From positions 58,894,793 through 58,958,792 of the forward strand of contig NC_134840.1 in the NCBI RefSeq assembly GCF_965363235.1: DNA of 64,000 nt. The letters run 5' to 3'. Shown one piece after another: positions 35,801-48,000 of the stretch. The notes beneath the pieces are model-generated. The model ran no database searches. It was not told the origin of the DNA and was given only the letters and a program-made list of their open reading frames with translations. Each line of letters opens with the position of its first letter. Position 1 is the first letter of the stretch. The translations under genes and the position numbers were made by a program. The DNA is from Mytilus galloprovincialis. Its lineage: Eukaryota > Mollusca > Bivalvia > Mytilida > Mytilidae.

Positions 35801-38800
35801 TTCATATGAATCGGAGTTCCTTCAGACACTTGTCAAAAACAAAAAGATCAAAGAAGCCAGGTTATTTAATTTCACTTTCAGATATATTGATGATGTTCTT
35901 TCCATTAACAATCCAAACTTTTCTGATTGGGTTCCATTAATATACCCACCAGAACTAGAAATTAAAGAGACAACAAACACGGCTTCCTCCGCCTCATTTT
36001 TAGACTTATACCTCGAATTTGACATACACAGTCATCTCAGTACCAGAATCTATGACAAACGAGACGATTTTAATTTTGAAATTATCAATTTCCCCCACCT
36101 TAGTAGTAATATACCAACTTCACCTGCATATGGAATATACATTTCCCAACTTATTCGGTATTCAAGAGCTCAAGCAGCTCCTATTCAGACTTTGTAAAAC
36201 GTCACCAGTGTCTGAGCAGAAAGTTGATGAACCAGGGGTATGTCAAAGAACGTCTCGTCCTTTTTCTTAAAGAGTTCATCGGAAGGTACCAAGAACTTGT
36301 TGATAAATATTCCGTATCAACTTCACAAATAATACTAGATGGTCTTGAAGTATAGATTTTGCGTACTGACGTTGGTTATCATCTTAATCACGTGTTATAG
36401 TATTCTTTTATTTGTCTTTATTAATATTACTTTTACTGTTAAGTCAGTTTTTTGAGATATTCATTTGACGTGACTCTGTGCTTATGTAAAACATCATACT
36501 TTGAACGACAAAATTATTTCATTTATTAATATTACTTTTACTTATGCAGTCGGAAACCAGGTTGAAATAGAACAAAAGAATCGAAGCTCTTTGTTAGAGA
36601 AGGCGATAAATGCTTACTGTAATGTTTACTATAGTGACAAAAATTCTAAAAGTTAATAGAAATAAACAAAATTACAATTTTCTTCTCAATTACGAAGTGT
36701 TTTATTTTAAAAACACCATTTGCATAAGTTTTCAATTTATTTATTACGTAGTTAAGCAGAACAATTAGATATCAAGTCGACGACATGGGTATCTTTCAAG
36801 TTGGATGTAGAAAATGCTTAACCTCCGATTTTAAATTTTTTTTTTACCACGGACGGAGAACATATCAATCTATTAGTTCAGTAATTTTCGTGTCTGCACT
36901 TCCATTATGTGACTCAAGAAAAAATTCCAAAAAATGGGTAACAATTGTATCGAAAAGAGAAAATCTAGTGCACCTTTTTATGTTAGGGCGTGTTTGAGTT
37001 GAATATTTTGTCTTGATATCGTACAAAGCAAGAATATTTCATACATCGTCTCGCTTCAGATTCTATTATTTTTATATTCCAAAGCTACAGGTTGACTTTA
37101 TAACTTAAAAAAATCACAGTACTAAGATAAAATATATGGGTCAAGTGAAATACCTATCTAATGAATCACAAAAACAGAGTAGGTGTGTTCGACTAGCTAT
37201 TTTTTTACTGAAAGTACTTAACGACAGTCTTTCAAGTTGGATGATGAAAATGCATATCTTCGAAAAATTATAATATTTTGTGTGTGAAAACTAGGGTTTA
37301 TAGTCTTCAACCACTAAAAAAATCTAGTCTGCCCTTCCACGAAATATTTATTTAGAATTTTTTTAAATGTTTATGAATTTTCGAAAATTCCACCTGACAA
37401 CCGATCAGACAATAGTTTTAAGTGGAATCAGTGCAGACAAGATCATAAACTGATGCTCATTAGCTAGTTGATACATTTGTCTTTTAAAATACAACTGACA
37501 TATAAGGATCGTAATAGTGCAATGTGGATAAATTTATCGGTTTCCGAGAGCAAAATTGGCAGCGCGTCATCCCTACAATGGCTTCCATTTCTACGATTGT
37601 GAAAATGAACTGGCGTAATGGGGAGATAATTTTGACGAAGTAGAATCCTGACTGTATGGATCTTGTCATACTTTGAATGACAAAACTATTTTATTCATTA
37701 ATACTACTTTTTCTGTTATGTCTGCTTTTCATGATATACATTTGACGTGACTCTGTACTTATGTATCCCGTCATACTTTGAACCACAGAATTATTTTATT
37801 TATTATTATTACTTTTACTGTTAAGTCTGTTTTTTGTTATATCTACTTTACGTGACTCTGCATTTATGTATGCCGTCATACTTTGAACGACAAAATTATT
37901 TTATGTCTATCTGTGCGGATTTCAAACGCGCAATTTTACACCAGTACTGAAAACCTTCCATCCTTTACGGGTAGACTTTACATAGATAAATAAAATCGTA
38001 TAAGATAAGCAAAATAAGGATGTTAAAGATGTATGCCTTTTTGTGCTTCTTCGTTACATTTTTGTTTTTATAGTGATTAAGATGATAACACAATGTTGAC
38101 TGCTGTACCCCTTTTTTTGACATTTTTACTCTATAAGTATGTTTGTTTTGTTCACGCATCGTTGACAATGTAATGGAATTTGATGCGACTGACATACAAG
38201 TGAAAGGTTTAGCTAGCTATAAAACCAGGTTCAATCCACCATTTTCTACATTAGAAAATGCCTGTACCAAGTCAGGAATATGACAGTTGTTATCCATTCG
38301 TTTGATGTGTTTAGACTTTTGATTTTGCCTTTTGTTTTTTGATTTTCCTTTTTGAATTTTCCTCGGAGTTCTGTATGTTTGTGTTTTTACTTTTTATGTA
38401 CTCAACCTATAACACCCAGAGTAGTTTTTCTATGATTGATAATGATATTGTAATTTAAAAGGCGAGAATTATAACAAAAACAATATTCTGACTTTTACTG
38501 CTCTCATGTTAATAAAGTTCCATTTTCTTATAGATATACCAGACACATCAAGGACGTCAGACAGTGAATGGTTCAGTATTAGTTTAAGTGATACAGAAGA
38601 AACCCCAAGACCACATTTAAAGCCATTCTTTTCACCACTAGAGGAAGAAATGCATGGTTCAACGATTACTAGTAAAACAAAAGAATCTGCAATAGAGATA
38701 CAAGTTGATTTTCAATCAAAACCTAGCAATGGATTCACGAGCTTTCGACAGTGGTTCTGTCAACTATTTTGTTGTCATAGCAAACCAGATGAAGATATTG

Positions 38801-38808
38801 ACAATTGA
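32816..38808 (+). CDS. Unrecognised six-exon gene, 391-aa protein with a 53-residue internal duplication
   Basis: I do not recognise the family. Exons 32816-32889, 33233-33689, 33992-34184, 34798-34880, 35441-35534 and 38534-38808 sum to 1176 nt and keep phase at every GT...AG junction, ending TGA. AATAAA lies at 38842. The first exon starts METDNSSLEW just after an acceptor-like TTTTTATTAG, so an upstream noncoding exon is likely. Exon 2 carries two copies of a charged, probably helical unit (CAAFYKSVRDAEYN, then ITREQEKI). The middle is rich in Glu, Lys and Gln. The C-terminus has a cysteine cluster, FCQLFCCH, which could be lipid-modified (inference). No signal peptide or membrane segment is seen. 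An alternative last exon at 36550 gives a shorter form. A retroelement fragment and a GCCCCAC-end repeat sit in its introns. Function unknown. Confidence 0.72.
33315..33632 (+). repeat. In-frame tandem duplication inside the unrecognised gene
   Basis: Two adjacent 159-bp units, 33315-33473 and 33474-33632, encode 53 residues each. Long stretches are identical at DNA level, such as the part coding for AFYKSVRDAEYN. The duplication keeps the frame and lies wholly within one exon. Confidence 0.93.
34979..35282 (+). repeat. GCCCCAC-end dispersed repeat, copy 2
   Basis: Starts TTATGCCCCACCTACGATAG, contains a GTTC/GTCC short tandem tract (35030-35070), and ends near GTGGGGCATTCGTGTAC. Lies in the intron between exons 4 and 5 of the unrecognised 32816 gene, opposite in orientation to copy 1. 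Confidence 0.75.
35690..36548 (+). mobile_element. Penelope-like retroelement fragment (3' part of RT and tail)
   Basis: Translated pieces show reverse-transcriptase signatures IPMGTNCAPLLADLF and FRYIDDVLSINN. They match a retroelement, Penelope-like as I recall it, common in bivalves. Only a broken portion remains, with no intact reading frame. A non-coding tail runs from about 36360 and includes the 105-bp unit also found at 37667-37910. Sense orientation, within an intron of the 32816 gene. Confidence 0.7.
36550..36656 (+). CDS. Alternative last exon of the unrecognised gene (335-aa isoform)
   Basis: The exon follows an acceptor TTACTTATGCAG and joins the donor at 35534 in the required phase. 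It codes for VGNQVEIEQKNRSS and ends at TAA, with AATAAA at 36661-36666 immediately after. The resulting message is 1008 nt, 336 codons with stop. It replaces the cysteine-rich tail of the long form with a short polar and aromatic tail. The bases just upstream, including the pyrimidine tract, belong to a repeat unit also present at 37667-37910, so the acceptor may derive from a repeat. No transcript is visible, so this exon is a prediction. Confidence 0.55.
36661..36666 (+). terminator. Poly(A) signal of the short isoform
   Basis: AATAAA five bases after the TAA stop of the alternative last exon, supporting 36550-36656 as a terminal exon. Confidence 0.5.
37667..37915 (+). repeat. 105-bp tandem repeat, retroelement-tail type
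   Basis: CATACTTTGAA-type starts at 37667, 37772 and 37877, period 105 bp, with ATTTGACGTGACTCTG in each unit. A related unit at 36416-36548 precedes the alternative last exon of the 32816 gene. Confidence 0.85.
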
Positions 38809-38841
38809 ATATATTTATTTTCGTTGTTTTTTTATTTATTC

Positions 38842-38847
38842 AATAAA
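38842..38847 (+). terminator. Poly(A) signal of the long isoform
   Basis: AATAAA 33 bases after the TGA stop of the 32816 gene. Confidence 0.6.
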
Positions 38848-38848
38848 A

Positions 38849-41800
38849 CTTTTATTTTTGTTTAATTTTATATTTAATTCAAGTATTTTAAATTTGAACA
38901 TCATAATGACATTGATGATGTAGAAGAAAGTACATTAAATCTATGTTCTATATATGTGTCAACAACAATGATTACTAGTATATAATTTTTTACCGAAGAC
39001 CAGCATTTATTACTGGCGTTCAAGTCTCATATATACTTTCACAAAGGAAAAAAAATCATAAACCGCCTATAACACGGCCACCCCTTTCAACCGAATGACA
39101 AAATTGGGTCACTTACTACCAGCACCCTTTCTGTTATAATACTCCTCATTTTAGCAGGCATATTTGCAGCATTGTTAAAGTAATGTTTGATGCTATTATA
39201 AACAAAAATGCTACTTTAAAAGAGAGACGAGGGTTACAAAAATGATATGAAATGACAGAAAGCGAAGAATGGTCTAAAACAAACAACAGTATACACAGCA
39301 CAAAATTAAAAGCAAACTTAAAATGAGCATCATGAACCACAGCAAAAAAAAAAAAAAAAAAAAAAACCGGGAAAAGAGTATATTAAGTATTTCTACCGAA
39401 AAGAAAGAGAAAATATCTGAATAAGGGAACTATACAGGAACTGTACTGCCATATGGTTGCAATGATAACATCTAAAGAATAGGAAGTTTGTTAAGTCCAG
39501 CTTGCAGTAATGTAAATGTTCCAGTGTAGCCATGGACAACAACATTACCCCCGACCCAATATAAAACGAGTGTTCCAAAGGCTGTATCGCCTTCTTGGAG
39601 CGTTGATTACATTATCATGCATCTTCAACATCAGGTATGTTTTGATTACATTATAACTATTTGTTGATTTTTAAAAATGTTTGAATGACTAGTAATAGTT
39701 TCTATGGTGTACCATTTGCACGGGTGTCATTCGGTTTATCGAGAGAAATGATCGTGAAAGAATGGCGATCAAGTATTGCAATTGGATCGTGAATTCAATC
39801 TTATCGAGAAGACATATGCAAGGTCAATAACTAATATAATTTAATTAATAGCACCGACAAATAATTAATTTACAACAAAATAAAACTGTCAATATGGTTC
39901 AACATTATGATCATTATATGAGAAAATCCAGGTTTAAGAGTACATCGTTTTTACAAAATTATAAAAGGCAGATTGCTCCTCGACATTACAATGACATCAA
40001 AAATGTAAACAAACATGATTTTTTTCCATCATTGGAATAACTAAACTGCTTTCTTCCAAAAAAGGTCATGTCATTTGATTGAATAAAATGGTTCTGAAAG
40101 ATATTTTTGTGTAAGGATTATCAGAAACTCGGTAAAAACAAATATTTGCACAAAATTGATATTTCGGATCGTGAAAGATCGTGTACTCCCTTTTGAAGAT
40201 CGTGAAAGGGATCGTGAAAGATCTGTTGCTACATGTATGAAGACGTTCAAATTATTCTTCAATTTATATATGATAGTTTATATTTGTTATTGGTATAGAA
40301 AAAAAAACTAGATTTGCATGACTAACACGGGTTTCTTTTGTTGATAACAATATATATTTGCCTGAGTCTATGGTGCAATAAAGTATTCAGATTGATAAAC
40401 AAATATTGTACATACGATGCATGCAAATCTTTTAGCATTTATTCTATGAAAATAAAATATAATGTAGATACGTAGTTTTTTTTTGGGCAAAAGGGATGCA
40501 GACGCAAAAGAAACATTGACAAGTGTTATGTGCAGTTCACGCATGCCTGCAGTGGCAGCATCCATTTCTTTTAACGGCAAGAAATTAAAATGCACCAAAT
40601 GCAAAGCTCTGGTTTTAAACACATGTAAAGCATTTTAAGGGTGTTTAATAATCCTAGCTGTTACTTATTATTTAAAATATAAGGCCAACCTTTAAAATAT
40701 GTTTGTTTGCAGTTTTCCGACTGTACCAACAGAATGAATGGTCGTAAGAGGGATATTATATTTTATCAGCCAAAATAAAGTTTAAACAAGCAATTACACA
40801 AACCTCACCCGATATGAATTTTATTGAGCAAAGTGGGTAAAAATTGGGGGGGCGGGCAATTTGGCACACACATTCTTTTAAAAACATTTCATAGATTTCA
40901 CTATGAAAAAGAATAATTAAGTTACATTTAATATAAGAAATTTTTTTTCCTACCCCGGCAGTGAGATTTGAACACACTCAATCTTGCCACCTTGTGATAG
41001 CTCAGCGTACCCCTGCGCAACTGGCATTGTCAAGAATTTATTGAAATTTAAGTACTTAAGTCTACTTCTACTGAAGAAATTTAAAAAAAATAATAATATA
41101 AAGATCCTCACCCAGTTTGTTTTCTACTACATGTTCCTTTATTCAAACAAAAGTGTTTTCAACTATCATACCTCAACACTTACGAAACCATGTTTTGTTA
41201 CATCTATTTCAACTTTGCAAAAAAAAAATCAGAATATTTTAGTGGTTTTTGTCTCTTTTCCCATAATATCTTTAAGAAATGACTTTGGATTTTTAGCGCA
41301 TTTCAAGTTTGTTATTGCGCTGTTACACTAAAAATTACATTTTCAACTAGTGTACAAGTTAGAACTATTAGTTTAATATTATTCTTCATAAACTCACTGC
41401 ATAGTTATTGAAAAAAGTCATAAATCCTCTTAAAAGAGCAGTTTTCTTTGCACTTCTTTTTGAGATTATTCCTCAAAATTCGAAGTAAAAAAAATGTTTT
41501 TTACAGAAAAAATACACATCAAGGGGCGACTTGACTATGAACTAATAATGATAGAAGTTTGATGCCCATTAAATCACATTACTGGTTATCTGAGGATTAA
41601 TTTGAGCCCTTAACCACACCTGTACGTCAGCAAATGGCGATGGAACAAGTCTAAATGCCCCAAAACATAATATTCTCGCTAAGAAAAAAAAAAACATTTA
41701 AAAAAAACTTGTAAACACTGTCATTAGCCAATTTCTGCATGAAGCGCTATGATTCCCGGAGCTGGCAAAACAGCACCAAGGAGGCAATTTTACCAGAGCC

Positions 41801-42334
41801 TGCAAAATAGCCACTACCTTTTATTTTTATAAGGAATACACATAACAATACAAACACAAGCTAGCAGTAGCATTTTTACGGAATATCATCGGAATATTAT
41901 ATTATCTACATCTCGTCATATCGAGGAGCATTTAGTACAGTGATTTTGTCATAGTTTGGTTAAGTTAAGTTACTTCCTTGAACGATTGCCTTAGTGTCTT
42001 CAAACAAGCAAATAAAATGTTAGAATCTATATAGTAATGCAAACTATCTACATTTGTAATGTAGTTTTCAAGAAATTAACGCACAAACTATCGAAATTGC
42101 TATGGTTTGGCCATGTTAAGCGATTGACATGGTTCGGTTAAGTGTCTAGAAATTTGTCATGGTTTTTATCAAGTCTTTTTTGGTTAAGATCCAAAATAAT
42201 ATATATGCGTTTCAGCTCAATATTGATAGTTTGTTTGAAAACGCTTGTAATTAAACAAAGTTACACAATTTACCAACTGACTTAGAAGCAAAATAAATGT
42301 GTCATGATTTGTATTGTCCTCTATCAATTTATAT
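38849..42334. other. 3.5-kb stretch without a recognised gene
   Basis: AT-rich with scattered stops in all frames. It holds a poly(A) tract, a tRNA-like remnant near 40950-41035 and several GATCGTGAAAG motifs (39748-40220). Nothing coding seen. Confidence 0.5.
39344..39366 (+). repeat. Poly(A) tract, 23 bp
   Basis: Uninterrupted A run in the gene-free stretch. No gene-derived sequence was recognised in front of it. Confidence 0.95.
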
Positions 42335-42480
42335 AGATCAAGATGTGGTATGAGTGCCAACGATACAACTCTCCATCCAAGTCACAATTTGTCAAAGTAA
42401 ATCATTATAGGTCAAAGTACGGTCTTCAACACGGAGCCTTAGAAGTAGGCTTACACCTTACAGCAAGCTATAAAGAGCCC
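42335..42480 (-). repeat. Mussel-type dispersed repeat, partial copy
   Basis: GATGTGGTATGAGTGCCAAC, ACAACTCTCCATCCAAGTCA and GGTCAAAGTACGGTCTTCAA match the family. It lies 250 bp upstream of the 42733 gene and may overlap its promoter or 5' leader. Confidence 0.7.
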
Positions 42481-42732
42481 CTAAATTACGTGTATACTGC
42501 TCATTTCTTACCATATATGTATTTTGAAATAGACATAAATCAGGAAAGGAAAGGATTCCTCCTTTAATAATTTCTAGGAATTCAGTATTTTATCAGTTAA
42601 TTATCATTCACAACATATCGGCTCTCTCATTCATTATGACGTTAAGCATCGGACGCAATCACGTGATATCAACAGCTCTATATGTAAACTTGCCTAACGA
42701 CGTTCTAAAAGAGTACAGTAATCGAGTCAACA

Positions 42733-44980
42733 ATGCCGACTTCTAGTCAAACAATGATTGTTATGAAGGACCAGGGAGAAGATCCAAGAATTCCAAGGCG
42801 ACAGTTTCCTTCTGTTTCTGCCTTTCCATCGATGGACAGCAGTCAGAACGATATTCCAGATACTACTAGGCGAAACACATCATCTTTGAGTACTGACAAC
42901 TCATCTGGATTTCCGGAGGTTGCTGATGCAAATGGATTCAGAGGAAAGATGTATTTTGATAGGAAGACGCAAAGCCTACGTTGGAAAATCCCAAACATGA
43001 ATTCTAATCAGCTTGCCAGAAATAAACTATCACCTACGGAAACTAAACAGCATGCTGCAATCAAAATTGAAACAAACGAAGGTATATATACTAGTAGATA
43101 AAATTAACACAAGTTGATTACCAAACACTAAAGCGCAGCAAACAAATCAAATTAAGACTTTTCTCAGGATCAAAATTCAAGACCCTTGTAGTAATATTGT
43201 CCCCCGGGCCCATTTTTCTGTATTTACTGGACAAACAGTGAAATATCTTTACTCTTTACGTACCAAGAAGCTTTCCATAGAAAGCAATTTCATCTTAATC
43301 AATTTCTAAAATTTCAACTTTATCAAAAAAAAATTTGGACTGTACATAGCGATTTTTTCCAAAACACTGAATAGTAATTCTGAAAGACATAAACCTTGAT
43401 TTTGATCGCTGATTAGCGCACCATGCCAAATTCCCAGTAGATATAATAATCATTTCAGTCTTACAGGGAACATTACAGGGGTTAACAACGACGTTTTTTT
43501 TCATGTAACATATGTATATTTGTAATGGCACATTTTTGACACAATTGCCGTAGAGTTCTAGTGAAATCGATGATTTTTCCTCGTCTTTTTAGGCATAAAT
43601 TAATATTTAGTAGATAGATAAACTTCAAACAACAAACAAGATCTACTCAGATGAGATTGCAAAGAAAAGTGTCGAACGAAAGTCGATTTGAATTGTTATG
43701 TCCCCATTCAAGATGTTCTTTTTATATTCCAGAAAACCAGATGCGCCTAGAAAATCTTGGTTTCAGAAGACGCCGCGGTATCAACGGCAACCGAGTCGGA
43801 ACTGTTAGCACGAGATCAATCTCTTCAACCCTACCTAAAGACGCAAAATACATGCCAGCACCACCGGGAATAAAACCAAGTCCTATTCTTCCTGCTATCA
43901 ATCTACCTGTAAATAATTTCAGCTCTGGTGATAGCTTAAGTTGCAGTACTAACAAAAGCATTAGGTAATTATATATATATATATATATATAATAAAATGC
44001 CTAAATCCAAATGGTGCAAAGCACGTCGAGTTAAACAAATAACATTCTAACTTGATGATAGAATTTCAATCTTAATCAAATATATACTTCTGATTTCGCA
44101 CCTCATAAGAACTATACGAGCACGTGAGTAAATATGGATGATAATTTTAAATCAGATTGATAGAACTTTACGCTATGTTATCGATACTTATTGTTTATCT
44201 CACAATTCTATTAAAATGTTTACAAAATTATTATCTTCTCTCACGGTAAAGAAAATATATCACTTGATGAAGCCAGCAGGTATATGCTGTAGCAATCCTT
44301 CGGCGGATATCTGACAGATGAATTTTTGCCAGAATTCGTATTTTTTTTAAAGAGTTATTCATTTGGCGGATCCTAGTCGTAAAAAAACTTTAATTTTATG
44401 AGGAGATCTATTGCATATTAAAATGTTAAACAGTTTCTAGTTATTTTTACTTACAAGTTGATTAATATAGGCTTGAATTCTTTTCAGTATACGAGACAAA
44501 CCAAAATCCTTGTTGGATGAACTAAAAGAATGCATATCTTACGATAGTAGAGTGTTCCCCTCAATGGAGATGAGGAAATGTTTACCACCAAAGTCTCCAA
44601 ATAGTGTCGTTTTCACTCTGAGAAACAATGAAGAATATACGTACAACGAAATTTTAGATTTGATAAAACAGGAAACCGGTTTGAAGGCCGTATCCCTTCA
44701 GTATGACCCAGTGAATGTCCGAACTGGAAATTCTAAGGTTCCAAGTAGGTGGATTGCTGAATTCGGTTTCCAAGATGATGTTAGGCCTATGTTACAGAAC
44801 GGACTTCAGATCAATGGTGAGAAGGTTGTTGTCAGATTGCTTGACAATGTTCATAAAATGGAATTTGAAGCCTATAAGCAAAAAATGGAAGAAGAAAGAA
44901 AAAGAAATGAGAGAGAAGCAAATACGTGTGTCAAAAGAAAATCTAGAAGAAACAAAAAGAAAATCAATAATAAATTGTAA
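42733..44980 (+). CDS. Unrecognised three-exon gene, 357-aa protein with RRM-like C-terminal half
   Basis: Exons 42733-43081, 43733-43964 and 44488-44980 sum to 1074 nt and stay in phase. The start MPTSSQTMIV is the first ATG of the open frame. The N-terminal 190 residues are low in hydrophobics, rich in Ser, Thr, Asn, Pro and Arg (FRRRRGINGNR) and probably disordered. From about residue 215 the order strand (VVFTL), helix (TYNEILDLIKQETG), strand (LKAVSLQYD), strand (WIAEFGFQ), helix (VRPMLQNGL), strand (EKVVVRLLD) resembles an RRM or ferredoxin-like fold. A charged helix and a very basic tail (RKSRRNKKKINNKL) follow. RNA or nucleic-acid binding is an inference from fold pattern and charge only; classic RNP1 and RNP2 motifs are not obvious. 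AATAAA lies at 44999, running into the 3' end of the convergent transporter gene. Confidence 0.75.
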
Positions 44981-44998
44981 ATTATACTTTTTACTGCA

Positions 44999-45004
44999 AA
45001 TAAA
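44999..45004 (+). terminator. Poly(A) signal of the 42733 gene
   Basis: AATAAA 18 bases after the stop codon at 44980. Confidence 0.65.
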
Positions 45005-45032
45005 TTTATTTTGAAAAAAGAATGGTTTTATT
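45005..45032 (-). terminator. Poly(A) signals of SLC2A13
   Basis: On the minus strand AATAAA occurs at 45032-45027 and 45010-45005, 36 and 58 bases past the transporter stop. The second directly abuts the poly(A) signal of the convergent gene. Confidence 0.6.
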
Positions 45033-45068
45033 TGTCAAAACTTTTAATGAAAACTCTATTTTTTTGTT

Positions 45069-48000
45069 TCAAACTGGTTTGTTCGTTGTTTTGTTTATTT
45101 CTAAAGATCCAGATTTCCCATAGCTACACCAAGGCGTTTCAAATAAAGATTCAACGTCCTCCAATTTTTTATCTTTCGTTTCTGGTAACGTGAAGAAAAG
45201 AAAGATGAATCCTAACACCACAACAGCAGCAAATAACCAATAAGTTCCTGGAAAGACATAAAAAAAAACAAAAAAACAATTAGGCTACATGAGAGTTTAT
45301 TTACAGTTGATTGTATAGCGTGTGACAGTACAGGTAATATCATTGGTTACTAGCTTGCTTGCTAGCTGAACCGTGAAGTCATTATTAGGTAAGGTATACT
45401 ACCCTCCTTTCGAAGTAGTCTAGTCCTACAGACAGGTAGATTGGTTATCTGTCGGACTAGTCTATTTTTTTTGTGTCCAATGGTTTTACATTAGCCATTT
45501 TGGGGACCTTTATTGCTAGCTGTTTGGCGTGAGCCAAGGCTCTGTGTTGAAGACCGTACTTTGACCTATAATGGTTAACTTTTACAAAGACTTATAGAGT
45601 TGTCTCATTGGCACTCATATCACATGTTCTTATATCTATTAAAGATTAATTGTTATATCTATTGAAGATTAATTTATACGGTTTATTAGTCGGGTAAGAC
45701 CATTAGCTAACAAAATTGAAACACAACATAATGGTATTATCATTGACGAACAAAACAAAAATTATAGACTTACCATAAGCTCCAACACTATCCGTCAGAG
45801 TCAAGAACGACAATGAAATGACCAATGAAAATAACCAATTTGCTGATGATGCAATCGCCATACAAGTACTCCTGGCCCACAAAGGATATATCTCTGAGTT
45901 AATTGTCATCGGTAAAGGACCAATGCCTGAAATATGTGGGGTACACGTCAAGAAAAGAAAAGAAGCACAACGACACGAATAACCTGAAGGAAGACAACCA
46001 AATATCATGTTTGCTTAAAAACCAATTTGAACAGTATTTGATGATTGTGAAAATCTTAATATTGTTAGATATATATATTCATTTATTTTCGTGGGTACCA
46101 TTTTTCGTGGATTGAGGAAAATTTACATGTTCGCCGATATTAAATTTCGTGGGTTTCCCGAAGTATGCATACAAGCCTATGTAAAATTTGGTATTCGTTG
46201 AACATTTAGTTTCGATGTTCACCTGTTCCCACAAAATCCAGGAAAATTGGTATCCAACGAATAATAATGAATTCACAGTATGTCATTTCATAATTTGGAG
46301 AACTGAAGGTGACTGCTTTGTATGCTTTCTACAGTTATTTTTGTTTTTTTGTTTGTTTTCCACATAATTTATTTTATGCCAGACTCGAAAATGAGTGAAT
46401 GTATTTTTTTTGGCAACCAATATCCTTATATCGAATTGTAAAAATTGATTTGGTTGCCACATTAATAACATCCTTATTGGTAATAAAGTCAAAGTTTGAG
46501 ACAATTAGTATGAAGAAAACAAACCTGGAGAAAACGTTATAAGATATAACGATAGTCCTAATAAGCACATCCAAAAATATTGAGAAGGACACGATGTTGC
46601 TCCCCAGATTAAGCCATTTGATAACTCCGTAGAGTTACATCTACCATACTTAGCTGTCATAGTATCTAACTTGTGTGCACATGAACCATTAATGGCAGAA
46701 TAACCGTCTTCTATATAACAAAATCCACAATTTTGTTCTTTGATACACGTCGCACAAGAACTGCAAAGACAACAATTCAACTTAGAAAATGTCTTTAAAT
46801 ATTTCAATAATTTATACACAGCAATTTGATAGGTCTGATAAAATTGAAAAACTTGGCTATATTAAATCAATATTGCATATTCTGTAAGTGCCTTTCCAAA
46901 GCAAGAAGCCAGCTAAGATCAGCTAACAGTGGTAGTTGTTTGTTGCTTTATAGTTGTTTGTTGCTTTATGTCGTATTTGTAAACTCAACTAAATATAATA
47001 CACATTCGTTTAAGAATAATTACAACATGTTTTACCTGTAAGATGAGCAGGTATTGTTAACGTCCTCACTATAAGTAACTTCTGGTGAGTTAATTTCAGA
47101 CAACTGGAAGGCCACAGCTAAAACAATCAAACTTAAAAGAACACCTGAAGAAAGAAAAAAGAATAAGGCCAAATAATAGTACTTAAGACAAGTTGTTATG
47201 TTTTGTCATTCCAGCAATGAATGTCGCGACGTGAAACACAGGTTCCTCAAAGATGACATAGAGCTTATTTTTATTTCTTCAAACGTTGGTTTGCTGGATA
47301 CTCTTCAACATACTTGATCCGCACCTGCTAACACCGCAATCCACCGGTAGTATAAATGACAATGAGGCATTAATCTAATAAAGACTAAACGGCAATGAAA
47401 CGAACAACTATATGATACGTACGGCTTTAAGGAATTAGCCTGCCCAATACTGCAAAGTGATTTATAAGAAGATCCGGTCTACGGAATAGCTTAACTATCC
47501 AACAGAAACTTACAAAGGCATTGACCTAATTCAGTGGTCGTCCCTTTTTTAAAGTATCAGATGACCCAGGATTGCGTTAATATTTTGTTTTTACATAACT
47601 ATAAAAACGAAGATGCGGTATGATTGCCAATAAGACAAATCTCCACAAGAGACCAACTGACACAGAAATTGACAACTATAGGTCACCGTATGGCCTTCAA
47701 CAATAAGAAAATTCCATACCGCATAGTCAGCTATAAAAGACCCCGAAATGACAAATGTAAAACAATTCAAACGAGAAAACTAACAGTCTAATTCATTTAC
47801 AAAAAATGAACGAAAAACAAATATGTACTACATCAACAAACGTCAACAACTGAATTACAGGCTCCTAACATAGGACAGGCACATGCATACAGAATGTGGC
47901 GGGGTTAAACATGTTAACGGGACCCCCCTTCTAACCTTGGACAGAGGCGTAACAGTACGACATAAGAACGAACTATAACCAGATGCTCCGCAGGGCGCAG

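Noticed and set aside
35620-36270. Reverse-transcriptase-like frames as a host gene
   Set aside because: They belong to a broken Penelope-like fragment inside an intron of the 32816 gene.
39748-40220. Repeated GATCGTGAAAG motifs
   Set aside because: Five or so copies with irregular spacing and no second feature; it may be a decayed repeat, so no function is claimed.
40945-41035. tRNA-like sequence on the minus strand (GTTCAAATC box, cysteine- or valine-like arms)
   Set aside because: The T arm pairs in four of five positions, but the acceptor stem ends do not pair and no clear anticodon arm forms. It is more likely a tRNA-derived SINE remnant.
40984-41331. 115-residue frame on the plus strand
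   Set aside because: AT-rich composition, no family resemblance, no splice partners and overlap with the tRNA-like remnant.
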